A DNA stretch of 9,433 nucleotides from CAYSHJ01 sp964589725 (GTDB lineage: Bacteria; Planctomycetota; Planctomycetia; Planctomycetales; Planctomycetaceae). Below, piece by piece: positions 1 to 8,858 of this stretch; within the stretch, counting starts at the first letter, position 1, and every line of letters begins with the position of its first letter. Under the pieces are notes generated by a model. That model searched no databases and was not told the DNA's origin. It saw nothing but the letters and a program-made list of their open reading frames with translations. The position numbers and the translations under genes are program-made. The stretch is taken from positions 1-9,433 of the forward strand of contig CAZPUJ010000127.1 in the NCBI GenBank assembly GCA_964589725.1, given 5' to 3'.

Positions 1-1037
1 GTGCCGGCTTCCAGCATTCGCCGAGCGGCCAAGCACGACTGACCGAAGAGCGTCATGCCGTAGGACTCGCGCGTCGCCAGCGGTTCCTTGCGTACGTCGA
101 GCGCGTCGGCGACTTTCGTCGAGCTAATCAGCGAGAACGCCATCTCCTGCATCTTGCTGTGCGACGTTCCGGCCAGCGTGCGGTCAAGATCGCGGCGCTG
201 ATCCTCGAACTGTTGCAGCAGCGAACGGCGGCGGCTGAGACGATCGACGGTCATGTCTTTCGGAGCGTCGGTCGCGGCCATGCGGAAGTGCGAATCAGGC
301 GTGCAGCCGAGATACGGTTCGAGACCTGTCCACGAAAAACCGGGCCGAGCCTTCGTGCATTCTTTGGTGCCTTGGCCAACGAACTCGGTCCAGGTCGGGT
401 TGTACGAACCACCCAGGAACGCCCCATAAGGTCCCGCTCGAAACGGCTGATCGGAACGCTGACTGCTAAAGGGAAAGGGGAGAGCCGCATTCTGTACGTA
501 GTCACCAAGCTTTCCGCCACGACGCTGACGATCGAAGTACTCGACCACCGAGCCGAAATACGGATGATGTCGCGGATCGTTCGGTTCCAGTTCGCCGTTG
601 ACGTCAATGGCCGATACGCCGGTCATGGCATACGCGACGCCGTGGATCGGATGCGGATGCGTCAGCGACCGCACCACCGTCGTCCGATCCATGATCTGGG
701 CCATGTTCGGCAGATATTCGCAGACATCGCAGCCGCGAAGCGTCGACGGGATCGACTCCATCGAGCCGCGAATCTCGACCGGAGCCTGCGGCTTCATGTC
801 GAACGTTTCAAGCTGGCTGGGCGAGCCGTACAAAAACAGAACGATACAACGCTTCGCCTTGCCGAAGCTGGCAGCGAGTTCGCCTTGAGGCAGCGCTGTC
901 GAAGCGGCTTGGGCAGACTCGTGGCCGAGCAGATGCTCCAAGCCGAGGCCCATCGCCCCCAGACCGCCGACTTGCAACAGGTCACGGCGCGTAAGTCCGG
1001 AACACAGCCGTCGAGGATGGCTCAAAATCCGCAACAT
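1..1037 (-). CDS. DUF1501 family protein, Tat-exported, N-terminal 345 residues (truncated by window edge)
   Basis: The minus-strand frame is open from the ATG at 1037 to the left edge with no stop, so the C-terminus is missing. Residues 15-35 hold a twin-arginine leader (LTRRDLLQVGG followed by a Gly/Leu-rich stretch), which predicts export folded across the cytoplasmic membrane. About residues 62-82 read KRCIVLFLYGSPSQLETFDM, the usual opening of DUF1501 proteins, which belong to the alkaline-phosphatase/sulfatase-like fold. Further family segments include RTTVVRSLTHPHPIHG and a GPYGAFLGGSYNPTW stretch. The start is supported by an AGGAG at 1045-1049, seven bases upstream. DUF1501 genes are very numerous in Planctomycetota and often follow a DUF1549/DUF1553 cytochrome-type gene. 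Here no such gene lies upstream, since the next gene is divergent. Its substrate is unknown. The family call is confident; any enzymatic role is inference. Confidence 0.93.
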   Translation of the reverse strand, partial: MLRILSHPRRLCSGLTRRDLLQVGGLGAMGLGLEHLLGHESAQAASTALPQGELAASFGKAKRCIVLFLYGSPSQLETFDMKPQAPVEIRGSMESIPSTLRGCDVCEYLPNMAQIMDRTTVVRSLTHPHPIHGVAYAMTGVSAIDVNGELEPNDPRHHPYFGSVVEYFDRQRRGGKLGDYVQNAALPFPFSSQRSDQPFRAGPYGAFLGGSYNPTWTEFVGQGTKECTKARPGFSWTGLEPYLGCTPDSHFRMAATDAPKDMTVDRLSRRRSLLQQFEDQRRDLDRTLAGTSHSKMQEMAFSLISSTKVADALDVRKEPLATRESYGMTLFGQSCLAARRMLEAG

Positions 1038-1064
1038 GTCAGAACTCCTGGATGCGACAGTTGG

Positions 1065-1096
1065 ATTATGCTACCCGTAGGAATCGGCACCAGCAA
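1065..1096 (-). promoter_or_regulatory. Possible promoter for the DUF1501 gene (weak)
   Basis: On the minus strand TTGCTG (1091-1096) is followed after 17 bases by TAGCAT (1068-1073). CATAAT (1065-1070) overlaps the latter as an alternative -10 with a 20-base spacer. The match to a sigma-70 type promoter is poor, and planctomycete promoters are not well defined, so this is only a candidate. It lies 28-59 bases before the start codon. Confidence 0.22.
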
Positions 1097-1147
1097 GCCG
1101 AAGCCTGCGGGAAGAACACGGCTGGCTAGTTCGTCGTGTTAGGCAAT

Positions 1148-1242
1148 CTGTAGTTCTGGCCCTTGTGGCCAGGGTGATTCGAGTCTGTTGGAAGTACCAA
1201 GCGGAACGCTCATCATTCAAGCCACGAGGGCTTGGGCTACAG
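1148..1242. repeat. Imperfect inverted repeat in the divergent spacer
   Basis: The arms are 1148-1170 (beginning CTGTAG and containing GGCCCTTGTGGCC) and 1220-1242 (GCCACGAGGGC ending CTACAG). The reverse complement of the first matches the second at about 17 of 23 positions by eye. The left arm also contains a hairpin, CTGGCC (1156-1161) with GGCCAG (1167-1172). The element lies in the 339-bp spacer between the DUF1501 gene and the divergent epimerase gene. The rest of that spacer (1243-1376) shows only a 5-bp inverted repeat, CTCAG/CTGAG, at 1354-1371. It could be a dispersed palindromic element or part of a regulatory region. Confidence 0.5.
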
Positions 1243-1376
1243 ACTTCGCAGATTCAAGAATTAACCGGCCGTGGCGAGAAGAACCCTGGGGATTGCGGGT
1301 GACGTGCCAATTGCGGTTTGCGAATTGATCACCGAGAGTGTGCTCTGCAAATCCTCAGTCCGAAATCTGAGATCGC

Positions 1377-2747
1377 ATGTCACAGTTTCAACAACGTAGT
1401 CTAATGCCCGTCTCGGCCGCAGAACTACTCGCCTGGCACGCTCGGCCGGGAGCGTTCGAGCGGCTGCTGCCACCGTGGGAGTCAATCGAGATCATCTCGC
1501 CCGCGAGATCGCTGTCTGGAGGAAGCCGTGCCGAGATGCTGGTCCGCATCGGGCCGTTCCGCCGCACTTGGATCGCCGAACATAATGACCTGCAGGATGG
1601 TATTGGCTTTCTAGACACGCAGATCGCCGGGCCGTTCGCACGCTGGGAGCACGCGCATAGAATGTCGCCTGCCGACAGTCAGGCCAGTTGGCTGGACGAC
1701 CACATCCAATATACGGAGCCGTTCGGTTCACTTGGCCGATGGCTGCTCGGCCCAATGATCCACCATTCGATCGAGCGGACGTTTGGTTATCGTCATCGAG
1801 TCACCGTGGCGGACTTGTCCGCTCACCGCCGCACTCAAGGAATTGCACCCATGAATGTTCTCGTCACCGGCGCCACTGGTTTGGTCGGTTCCACCGTCGT
1901 CCCGTTTCTCACGACGGGCGGTCATCAGGTGCTGCGATTGGTCCGCAAGTCCGCTGGCCACGACGACGAGGTCGTATGGAACCCGGATGCTGGAACCATC
2001 GACTCGAAGAAACTCGACGGCGTCGACGCGGTTGTGCATTTGGCGGGCGAGAACATCGCCACCGGTCGTTGGACCGCCGCGAAGAAAGCTCGCATTCGAG
2101 ACAGTCGCGTCAACGGGACTGGGCTGCTGTGCGAGACGTTGGCCCAATTGTCGAAGCCACCGAAGGTCTTGGTCTGCGCGTCGGCCATCGGCTACTACGG
2201 TGATCGTGGCGATGAAGAAATGTTTGAAGGCAGTTCTCCCGGCACCAGCTTTCTGTGCGACGTCTGCCGCGAATGGGAACAAGCAACTGAATTTGCGAAG
2301 CCAGCCGGGATTCGCGTCGTGAACCTGCGCATCGGCGTCGTACTGACGCCGCGCGGTGGAGCACTCGAAAAAATGTTGTTGCCGTTCAAGCTGTGTGCCG
2401 GCGGCAACGTCGGCCACGGACAACAATATTGGAGTTGGATCGCGATCGACGATGTCGTGGGAGCCATTCATCACGCCTTGATCACGGACGGTCTCGTCGG
2501 CCCAGTGAATGCCGTCTCCCCCGCGCCGGTGACGAACGCCGTATTCACCAAGACGCTCGGTAGGGTGTTGCGTCGCCCGACGATTTTTCCGATGCCGGCC
2601 TTCGCCGCGAAGTGGGCTCTCGGCGAAATGGCCGACGAACTGCTGCTCGCCAGCACGCGCGTGATCCCGCGCCGCCTGACCGAGACCGGCTATCAATTCC
2701 GTTGCCCAACTCTCGAAGCCGCGCTGCGGCACGTGCTGGGACGATGA
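1377..2747 (+). CDS. SRPBCC-domain / TIGR01777 NAD(P)-dependent epimerase fusion protein
   Basis: This 456-residue protein has two parts. Residues about 1-150 resemble an SRPBCC (START-like) ligand-binding domain: the HARPGAFERLLPPWE segment at 21-35 is typical of the domain attached to this family. From Met159 the protein is an extended short-chain dehydrogenase of the TIGR01777/YfcH type. The nucleotide-binding loop is GATGLVG at 165-171, HLAGENI is at 221-227, SAIGYYGDRGDE is at 269-280 (with the presumed catalytic Tyr), and SWIAIDDV is near 353-360. The stand-alone E. coli YfcH is about 300 residues, so the N-terminal 158 are extra. The true substrate of the family is not known. An in-frame stop at 1368 makes the ATG at 1377 the first possible start, but no clear Shine-Dalgarno precedes it. 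Met159 could serve as an internal start giving the epimerase alone. The gene converges on archease. Confidence 0.9.
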   Translation: MSQFQQRSLMPVSAAELLAWHARPGAFERLLPPWESIEIISPARSLSGGSRAEMLVRIGPFRRTWIAEHNDLQDGIGFLDTQIAGPFARWEHAHRMSPADSQASWLDDHIQYTEPFGSLGRWLLGPMIHHSIERTFGYRHRVTVADLSAHRRTQGIAPMNVLVTGATGLVGSTVVPFLTTGGHQVLRLVRKSAGHDDEVVWNPDAGTIDSKKLDGVDAVVHLAGENIATGRWTAAKKARIRDSRVNGTGLLCETLAQLSKPPKVLVCASAIGYYGDRGDEEMFEGSSPGTSFLCDVCREWEQATEFAKPAGIRVVNLRIGVVLTPRGGALEKMLLPFKLCAGGNVGHGQQYWSWIAIDDVVGAIHHALITDGLVGPVNAVSPAPVTNAVFTKTLGRVLRRPTIFPMPAFAAKWALGEMADELLLASTRVIPRRLTETGYQFRCPTLEAALRHVLGR

Positions 2748-2759
2748 ATCCGTTTCCCG

Positions 2760-2792
2760 ATTTCAAATCTCAGATTTCAAATTTCAGATTTC
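2760..2792. repeat. 14-bp AT-rich tandem repeat between convergent genes
   Basis: Two 14-bp units (2760-2773 and 2774-2787) differ by one base, and a five-base third copy follows to 2792. The unit is ATTTCAAATCTCAG or ATTTCAAATTTCAG. Its AT-richness contrasts sharply with the GC-rich genes on both sides. It fills most of the 57-bp gap between the epimerase stop and the archease stop. It may mark a transcript end or be a dispersed planctomycete repeat, but there is no classic GC stem with a T-run. Confidence 0.7.
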
Positions 2793-2804
2793 GGAGGCCA
2801 CGTT

Positions 2805-3215
2805 TCAGATGTCGAGAATCATCTCCACTCGCCAACCCTCAGCGGTTTGCTCGACGCATAGCCCGTGATACGTGATGGCTTTGACCTCGTGAGCCAGCCG
2901 ATGCCGCGAGCGATCGCACGGCTCGCCGCGCAGAGTCGCTTCCAAACCGGCGTCGCTGACGCGGACGGAGAACTCGCAAAACAACATCTGCCGAGTTTCA
3001 AACCGAAACAGCAATTCGTTCAGCCAATCGAACAGCAAGTAGTCGAGTTCTCGTGCCGTCAGCGACACGGATTCTTCGACCGTGCCCCGCACGTCGTCGC
3101 TGTTTTCGACCAGCAACGCTGTCAGCCCACGGGCCGCCTCGACAAAGAGTTCTTCGAGCGTGCCGGCGGCGACTCGCAAGCCGATGTCGGCGGTGTGATC
3201 GAACGTCTCAAACAT
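2805..3215 (-). CDS. Archease family protein (RtcB RNA ligase cofactor)
   Basis: Archease helps the RNA ligase RtcB load guanylate and turn over repeatedly during tRNA or RNA repair. The 136-residue product has the normal archease length. It begins MFETFDHTADIGL, the family hallmark with a metal-binding Asp in ADIG (Asp10). It has the central ELDYLLFDWLNELLFRFET helix at about 56-74, the HEVKAITYHG motif at 109-118, and the terminal MILDI with the last conserved Asp. The frame is open 79 codons further upstream, but those residues look nothing like archease. A GGAAAGG at 3222-3228 fixes the start at 3215. No rtcB is seen within the window, so its partner must lie elsewhere. The gene is alone on its strand and convergent with the epimerase. 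Confidence 0.93.
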   Translation of the reverse strand: MFETFDHTADIGLRVAAGTLEELFVEAARGLTALLVENSDDVRGTVEESVSLTARELDYLLFDWLNELLFRFETRQMLFCEFSVRVSDAGLEATLRGEPCDRSRHRLAHEVKAITYHGLCVEQTAEGWRVEMILDI

Positions 3216-3531
3216 GCTTCGCCTTTCCAGGTGAGAGCCATCGCCAAGATCCGCAGACGATCGTCCTACAGGATTCGCCGGCACTCTGCCAAGAGTGACT
3301 CGACCGCGCGCACGGATACTGAGATATCCCGCGCGCACGCATATTGGAATAGACCGCACGCGGCTTTTGTCGCCGTCACGAGTCTCTCGAAAATCCGCCC
3401 GCTTGATAGACTGCCGTTTGCACCGCGGTTTGCTTCCCAACCTGCACGGCAATACAAATTCGGTCTGTTCGTGCTAGGCTGCACGGCGTTCACTTCACTG
3501 TTATGCCAACCAGAAGAAAGGAAGAAGTAAC
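3216..3531. other. Divergent gene-free spacer with two hairpins
   Basis: This 316-bp stretch separates archease (minus) from the 116-residue ORF (plus) and must hold both promoters, though I see no convincing -35/-10 pair. It contains a perfect hairpin, CACTCT (3282-3287) with AGAGTG (3292-3297) and a four-base loop. It also has a compound stem at 3306-3336, where GCGCGC pairs with GCGCGC outside a GGATA/TATCC inner stem. The sequence CCGCGCGCACG occurs twice, at 3304-3314 and 3329-3339. A 60-codon and a longer frame cross the region but lack any coding signature. Confidence 0.5.
3222..3228 (-). promoter_or_regulatory. Ribosome binding site deciding the archease start
   Basis: GGAAAGG on the minus strand lies six bases before the ATG at 3215. 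It supports the short 136-residue form over an ORF opening at 3452. Confidence 0.7.
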
Positions 3532-3882
3532 ATGGGAACGAATACACTTTTTTTCGCGTGGAACCGCTCAATTCCTGGCCGCGAGAAATTGAGCTCGGCG
3601 CATTTCCAAGAGTTCGTCCAGTACCTCGGCGCACTGCAGCAGCATGGCGCCATTAAGTCGTTCGATACGGTATTCCTTGATCCGCATGGTGGCGACTTGA
3701 ACGGGTTCTTCCTCCTTCGGGCGGAAACAGCCAAGCTTGACGCACTCGTCGCGACCCAGGAATGGCAGTCCCACGTGGTTCGCGCGGGAGTGCATTTGGA
3801 AGGGTCTGGAACCGTGCGCGGCTTCACGGGGGAGGCGGTTATGGAAAGGATGAATCTTTGGAACCAACATATTCCGGGGTAA
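3532..3882 (+). CDS. Small protein of unknown function, 116 residues
   Basis: I do not recognise a named family. The start is well supported by an AAAGGAAG at 3517-3524, seven bases before the ATG. The protein is soluble, with no signal peptide or membrane segment. The order of predicted elements is a beta strand (TLFFAWNRS, 4-12), a helix (AHFQEFVQYLGALQQHG, 23-39), a strand (SFDTVFLDPHG, 43-53), a strand (GFFLLRAET, 58-66), a helix (AKLDALVATQEWQSHVVRAG, 67-86) and a final strand (GTVRGFTG). This beta-alpha-beta-beta-alpha-beta pattern fits the ferredoxin-like dimeric alpha/beta barrel fold of small YCII- or monooxygenase-like proteins. That fold is inferred from pattern alone. The gene stands alone, with spacers on both sides and a stem-loop downstream. 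Confidence 0.75.
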   Translation: MGTNTLFFAWNRSIPGREKLSSAHFQEFVQYLGALQQHGAIKSFDTVFLDPHGGDLNGFFLLRAETAKLDALVATQEWQSHVVRAGVHLEGSGTVRGFTGEAVMERMNLWNQHIPG

Positions 3883-3932
3883 TCGTTCAGTTCGCCCCTC
3901 GTCATCAAGTTGCAGGATAGGACCGGGCTATG

Positions 3933-3946
3933 GCATCTCCAGATGC
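3933..3946. repeat. Short perfect hairpin GCATCT/AGATGC
   Basis: GCATCT (3933-3938) and AGATGC (3941-3946) are separated by only two bases. It lies 50 bases past the stop of the 116-residue gene and just before a much longer stem. It may belong to the same element. Confidence 0.45.
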
Positions 3947-3950
3947 TGAA

Positions 3951-4025
3951 CCCGACCGGGCACAGGCCGGCGAGTTGAGCGAGTCCTGAAGTCAACGTCA
4001 TCCGCGCCGGCCTGTGCCCGGCGGG
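3951..4025. repeat. Long GC-rich stem-loop (21 paired bases, one bulge)
   Basis: A 17-bp perfect inverted repeat joins 3956-3972 to 4005-4021. CCCG (3951-3954) and CGGG (4022-4025) extend it past a single bulged A at 3955. The 32-base loop can itself pair GTTGA (3974-3978) with TCAAC (3992-3996). No T-run follows on either strand, so it is not an ordinary intrinsic terminator. It could still end transcripts or stabilise RNA 3' ends between the 116-residue gene and the converging hydrolase fragment. It ends six bases before the breakpoint of the duplicated hydrolase sequence at 4032. It may be a dispersed palindromic element. Confidence 0.75.
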
Positions 4026-4031
4026 TGAGCT

Positions 4032-4194
4032 TGGTCGTTGAGCCTCACACCAATCGGCGGTGCTCGGCCTCGAGTCGCTCGGCGAGGAACTGGATCACGC
4101 GCGGGGCGAGGTGGTTGAAGTAGTCCCACGAATGTCCGCCGTGCGAGGTGGTGAAGTCGCTTTCGAAGGGGATGCCGGACGAGCGAAGTTTGCT
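4032..4194. repeat. 163-bp direct repeat, copy A (truncated copy)
   Basis: This segment aligns without gaps to 4714-4876. I count 10 mismatches, about 94% identity. It covers the last 49 codons and stop of the downstream hydrolase gene plus 13 bp beyond the stop. Its outer edges are abrupt. Confidence 0.9.
4045..4194 (-). pseudogene. Orphan 3' fragment of an alpha/beta hydrolase gene
   Basis: The fragment encodes 49 residues matching 201-249 of the complete hydrolase at 4727-5476. There are three substitutions (Ile215Thr, Asp239Glu, Val248Leu), and the catalytic-His segment SHGGHSWDYF is intact. The nucleophile, oxyanion and acid regions are missing, so it cannot be a working hydrolase. The frame stays open upstream to an ATG at 4296, but residues encoded by 4195-4296 do not resemble the hydrolase, so that start is probably fortuitous. 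Of nine differences inside the coding part, seven are at third codon positions and six are silent. This suggests the two copies diverged as functional genes before this one lost its 5' part. No ribosome binding site was found for it. Confidence 0.82.
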
Positions 4195-4321
4195 CGGGAG
4201 GCAGAAAGGTGGCAGGAAGCGAAGACAGCTATTCTGCAAGTCGTTCGGCGAGTTGATTGTCAGCGGCCTCGGGTTGCGGAAACAAACTGAATTCACGAAC
4301 TTGCATCACCGAGGACTGACG

Positions 4322-4570
4322 ATGAAAGCCAAACCCAACGTCTCACCCGAGCAGCTTGCCCGTTTGCGGGCGGAGGACGAACAATTGCGTCCTCTGCTCG
4401 AATCCGAGATGCCAGCCGTGCGTGAGGAATGGCGGCAGTATGTGAGGAGCCTCACCGGTGTGGTCTCACGTCACTCAAAGGAAATCGACGCGTACATCCA
4501 AAACCACGGACCGATGACCCGCCCGGAAGTCATTGAGCGCGCGCTGACGAAACTACTCTCGGAAGTCTGA
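4322..4570 (+). CDS. Hypothetical 82-residue protein between the hydrolase repeats
   Basis: I do not recognise a family. GAGGA at 4311-4315 lies six bases before the ATG at 4322, which makes this start better than in-frame starts further upstream from 4148. The product is hydrophilic and almost certainly helical. It has a charged segment at 9-45 (SPEQLARLRAEDEQLRPLLE and onward) and a C-terminal MTRPEVIERALTKLLSEV at 65-82. That end recalls the second half of ribbon-helix-helix or other small DNA-binding proteins, but the likeness is too short to call. It has no Cys, signal peptide or membrane segment. It sits alone on the plus strand between the orphan hydrolase fragment and the 3' end of the intact hydrolase gene. 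Confidence 0.6.
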   Translation: MKAKPNVSPEQLARLRAEDEQLRPLLESEMPAVREEWRQYVRSLTGVVSRHSKEIDAYIQNHGPMTRPEVIERALTKLLSEV

Positions 4571-4713
4571 CGAATACCGCTGTTTCAATCGGGGTCGCAA
4601 CATCCTCAGATCACTGTCCGGCGAGCGGATTGTCGGTGGTCGGTCAACTGGAGTGGCGGGCAGCGCGTGTTCTGTCCTGTCTTCCAAGGTTTCTGGCCGC
4701 CGCCCAGTTACCG

Positions 4714-4876
4714 TGGTCGTTGAGTCTCACACCACTCGGCGGTGCTCGGCCTCGAGTCGATCGGCGAGGAACTGGATCACGCGCGGCGCGAGGTGGTTGA
4801 AGTAGTCCCACGAGTGTCCGCCGTGCGAGGTGATGAAGTCGCTCTCGAACGGGATGCCGGAGGAGCGGAGTTTGCT
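4714..4876. repeat. 163-bp direct repeat, copy B (3' end of the intact hydrolase gene)
   Basis: This is the partner of 4032-4194, offset by 682 bp in the same orientation. The unique 519 bp between the copies hold the 82-residue ORF and no recognisable transposase or recombinase. Positions 4571-4713 show no gene or structure. Confidence 0.9.
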
Positions 4877-5476
4877 TGCTAAGCGTTCGACGCTCGGCAA
4901 TAAATCGTAGTCCGTCGGGTCGCAGGTAATGAGCTGATGCCTGGGCCAGTTCATGCCCTGAATCTGCAAGACGGCCGTTTGTTGGCGAGCGGCTTCGCGA
5001 TTCGGGAACATCTCGTCCAGCGGCAAGCCCTGTCCAAACCACTCGTGAAAATCGACCGCCGGAGCTAACGCGGCGGCGATGGGGAACTCGGTCGGGTGGC
5101 GATATGCCAACTGCAACACGCCCTGCCCGCCCATACTGACTCCCAGCAAGCCAATCGCCGGCGGACGGATACCCCATTCCTCGGCGAGGAACGTCAGCAC
5201 GTGCGACCGGAGATAGCCGACGGGCGAAAGCTCGACATCGAACTCCGGACAAACGACCGGCAGCCACCACGATCGCTGGCCGTGCGGACAAACCGCTCGC
5301 AGCCCATGCCGCTCCAGCTCGGCTGTGTAGACCGGATTGCCGATCAGCGTCTGCAAGCCGTGACCGTGCAGATACAGAATCGCGCCAGCGGGTTCTTTCG
5401 GTTGAGCCGGTTCAAACACGTCGGCGAATTTTCCGGCGATGTCGAGGGTCCGCCAACCGTGGAATCGGGAACTCAT
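4727..5476 (-). CDS. Alpha/beta hydrolase, esterase-like
   Basis: The 249-residue product is a full-length alpha/beta hydrolase. The oxyanion strand is AILYLHGHG (32-40). The nucleophile elbow is GVSMGG (112-117) with Ser114. The acid is probably Asp187 or Asp190 in CDPTDYD. The catalytic base is His221 in SHGGHSWDYF (217-226), a form common in esterases of the PF00756 and dienelactone-hydrolase type. No signal peptide or membrane helix is seen, so it should act in the cytoplasm; its substrate cannot be told. I see no clear Shine-Dalgarno before the ATG at 5476, and the sequence just upstream is a GACGAGACGAGA run. It follows purL on the same strand after 174 bp that include a strong palindrome, so independent transcription is likely. 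Its last 49 codons are duplicated at 4045-4194. Confidence 0.9.
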   Translation of the reverse strand: MSSRFHGWRTLDIAGKFADVFEPAQPKEPAGAILYLHGHGLQTLIGNPVYTAELERHGLRAVCPHGQRSWWLPVVCPEFDVELSPVGYLRSHVLTFLAEEWGIRPPAIGLLGVSMGGQGVLQLAYRHPTEFPIAAALAPAVDFHEWFGQGLPLDEMFPNREAARQQTAVLQIQGMNWPRHQLITCDPTDYDLLPSVERLASKLRSSGIPFESDFITSHGGHSWDYFNHLAPRVIQFLADRLEAEHRRVV

Positions 5477-5524
5477 GATTTGGTCTCGTCTCGTCAGTCG
5501 ATATTCGTCGCACAGTCGAGTCTG

Positions 5525-5589
5525 ACACTAACCCGAAGCGTAAGCGAGGGCCGGTGACCTCTGCCCTCGCTTACGCTTCGGGTTAGTGT
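5525..5589. repeat. Perfect 26-bp inverted repeat, dispersed planctomycete type
   Basis: The arms 5525-5550 (starting ACACTAACCCGAAGCG) and 5564-5589 are exact reverse complements. C5551 and G5563 add one more pair, leaving an 11-base loop. The element lies in the 174-bp gap between purL and the hydrolase gene. From memory, arms with CTTACGCTTCGGGTTAGTG recur in many planctomycete genomes. Read as protein the left arm gives LTLTRSVSEG, a string I recall at the ends of spurious planctomycete ORFs. No transposase is nearby. It could also act as a transcript-end stabiliser for purL mRNA. Confidence 0.9.
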
Positions 5590-5650
5590 GAAGCACCCAC
5601 CAACTGTGTCAGACGTGGCCGTGCGAGGTATCTTCGCCCCGCAGCCTGTA

Positions 5651-8737
<3,087 letters not shown>

Positions 8738-8744
8738 GTTCAAT

Positions 8745-8749
8745 CTCCT
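8745..8749 (-). promoter_or_regulatory. purL: Ribosome binding site deciding the purL start
   Basis: A perfect AGGAG on the minus strand lies seven bases before the ATG at 8737. The alternative TTG at 8758 lies inside the adjacent hairpin and upstream of this site. The hairpin at 8752-8772 ends two bases before the site in the mRNA. Confidence 0.8.
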
Positions 8750-8751
8750 GG

Positions 8752-8772
8752 TTCCCAAGCTCTGCTAGGGAA
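8752..8772. repeat. Hairpin abutting the purL ribosome binding site
   Basis: TTCCC (8752-8756) pairs with GGGAA (8768-8772), and AGC pairs with GCT inside, with one A/A mismatch and a three-base loop. It is a decayed version of the perfect hairpin at 8859-8879. Confidence 0.65.
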
Positions 8773-8835
8773 TCTGCTCGCTTGGCGCCTTTCGTCGTGA
8801 ATCACTGTCGCGTTTCCTCCAAACGCTCACCTTCG

Positions 8836-8850
8836 GGAAGCGGAGCTTCC
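8836..8850. repeat. Hairpin GGAAGC-GGA-GCTTCC
   Basis: A perfect six-base stem has the same GGA loop as the element that follows nine bases later. It lies in the 197-bp tyrA-purL gap. Confidence 0.6.
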
Positions 8851-8858
8851 GGGAGGCA

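Noticed and set aside
159..1142. 327-codon open frame on the plus strand
   Set aside because: It lies opposite the DUF1501 gene, whose minus-strand product has a Tat leader, family motifs and a ribosome binding site. The plus-strand product is Arg/His-rich with no recognisable motif, as expected from a GC-rich antisense frame.
1728..2732. 334-codon open frame on the minus strand
   Set aside because: It is antisense to the epimerase, which has clear Rossmann and family motifs in the plus frame.
2865..3530. 221-codon plus-strand frame spanning archease and the spacer
   Set aside because: It is antisense to the well-supported archease gene and runs on through hairpin-rich spacer without motifs.
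3951..4025. Intrinsic terminator call for the long stem
   Set aside because: No run of T follows the stem on either strand, so it is listed as a repeat/stem-loop instead.
4045..4296. 83-codon frame as a real gene
   Set aside because: Its last 49 codons are a broken copy of the hydrolase end, and the first 34 have no likeness to it. It has no ribosome binding site and no complete catalytic triad.
4032..4876. Integrative element with attachment sites
   Set aside because: The direct repeats are long and diverged, the interior is only 519 bp, and no integrase is present. Paralogue loss explains the data more simply, so insertion is kept only as an alternative.
5096..5557. 153-codon plus-strand frame ending in LTLTRSVSEGR
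   Set aside because: It is antisense to the hydrolase, and its end is simply the translation of the left arm of the palindrome at 5525-5550.
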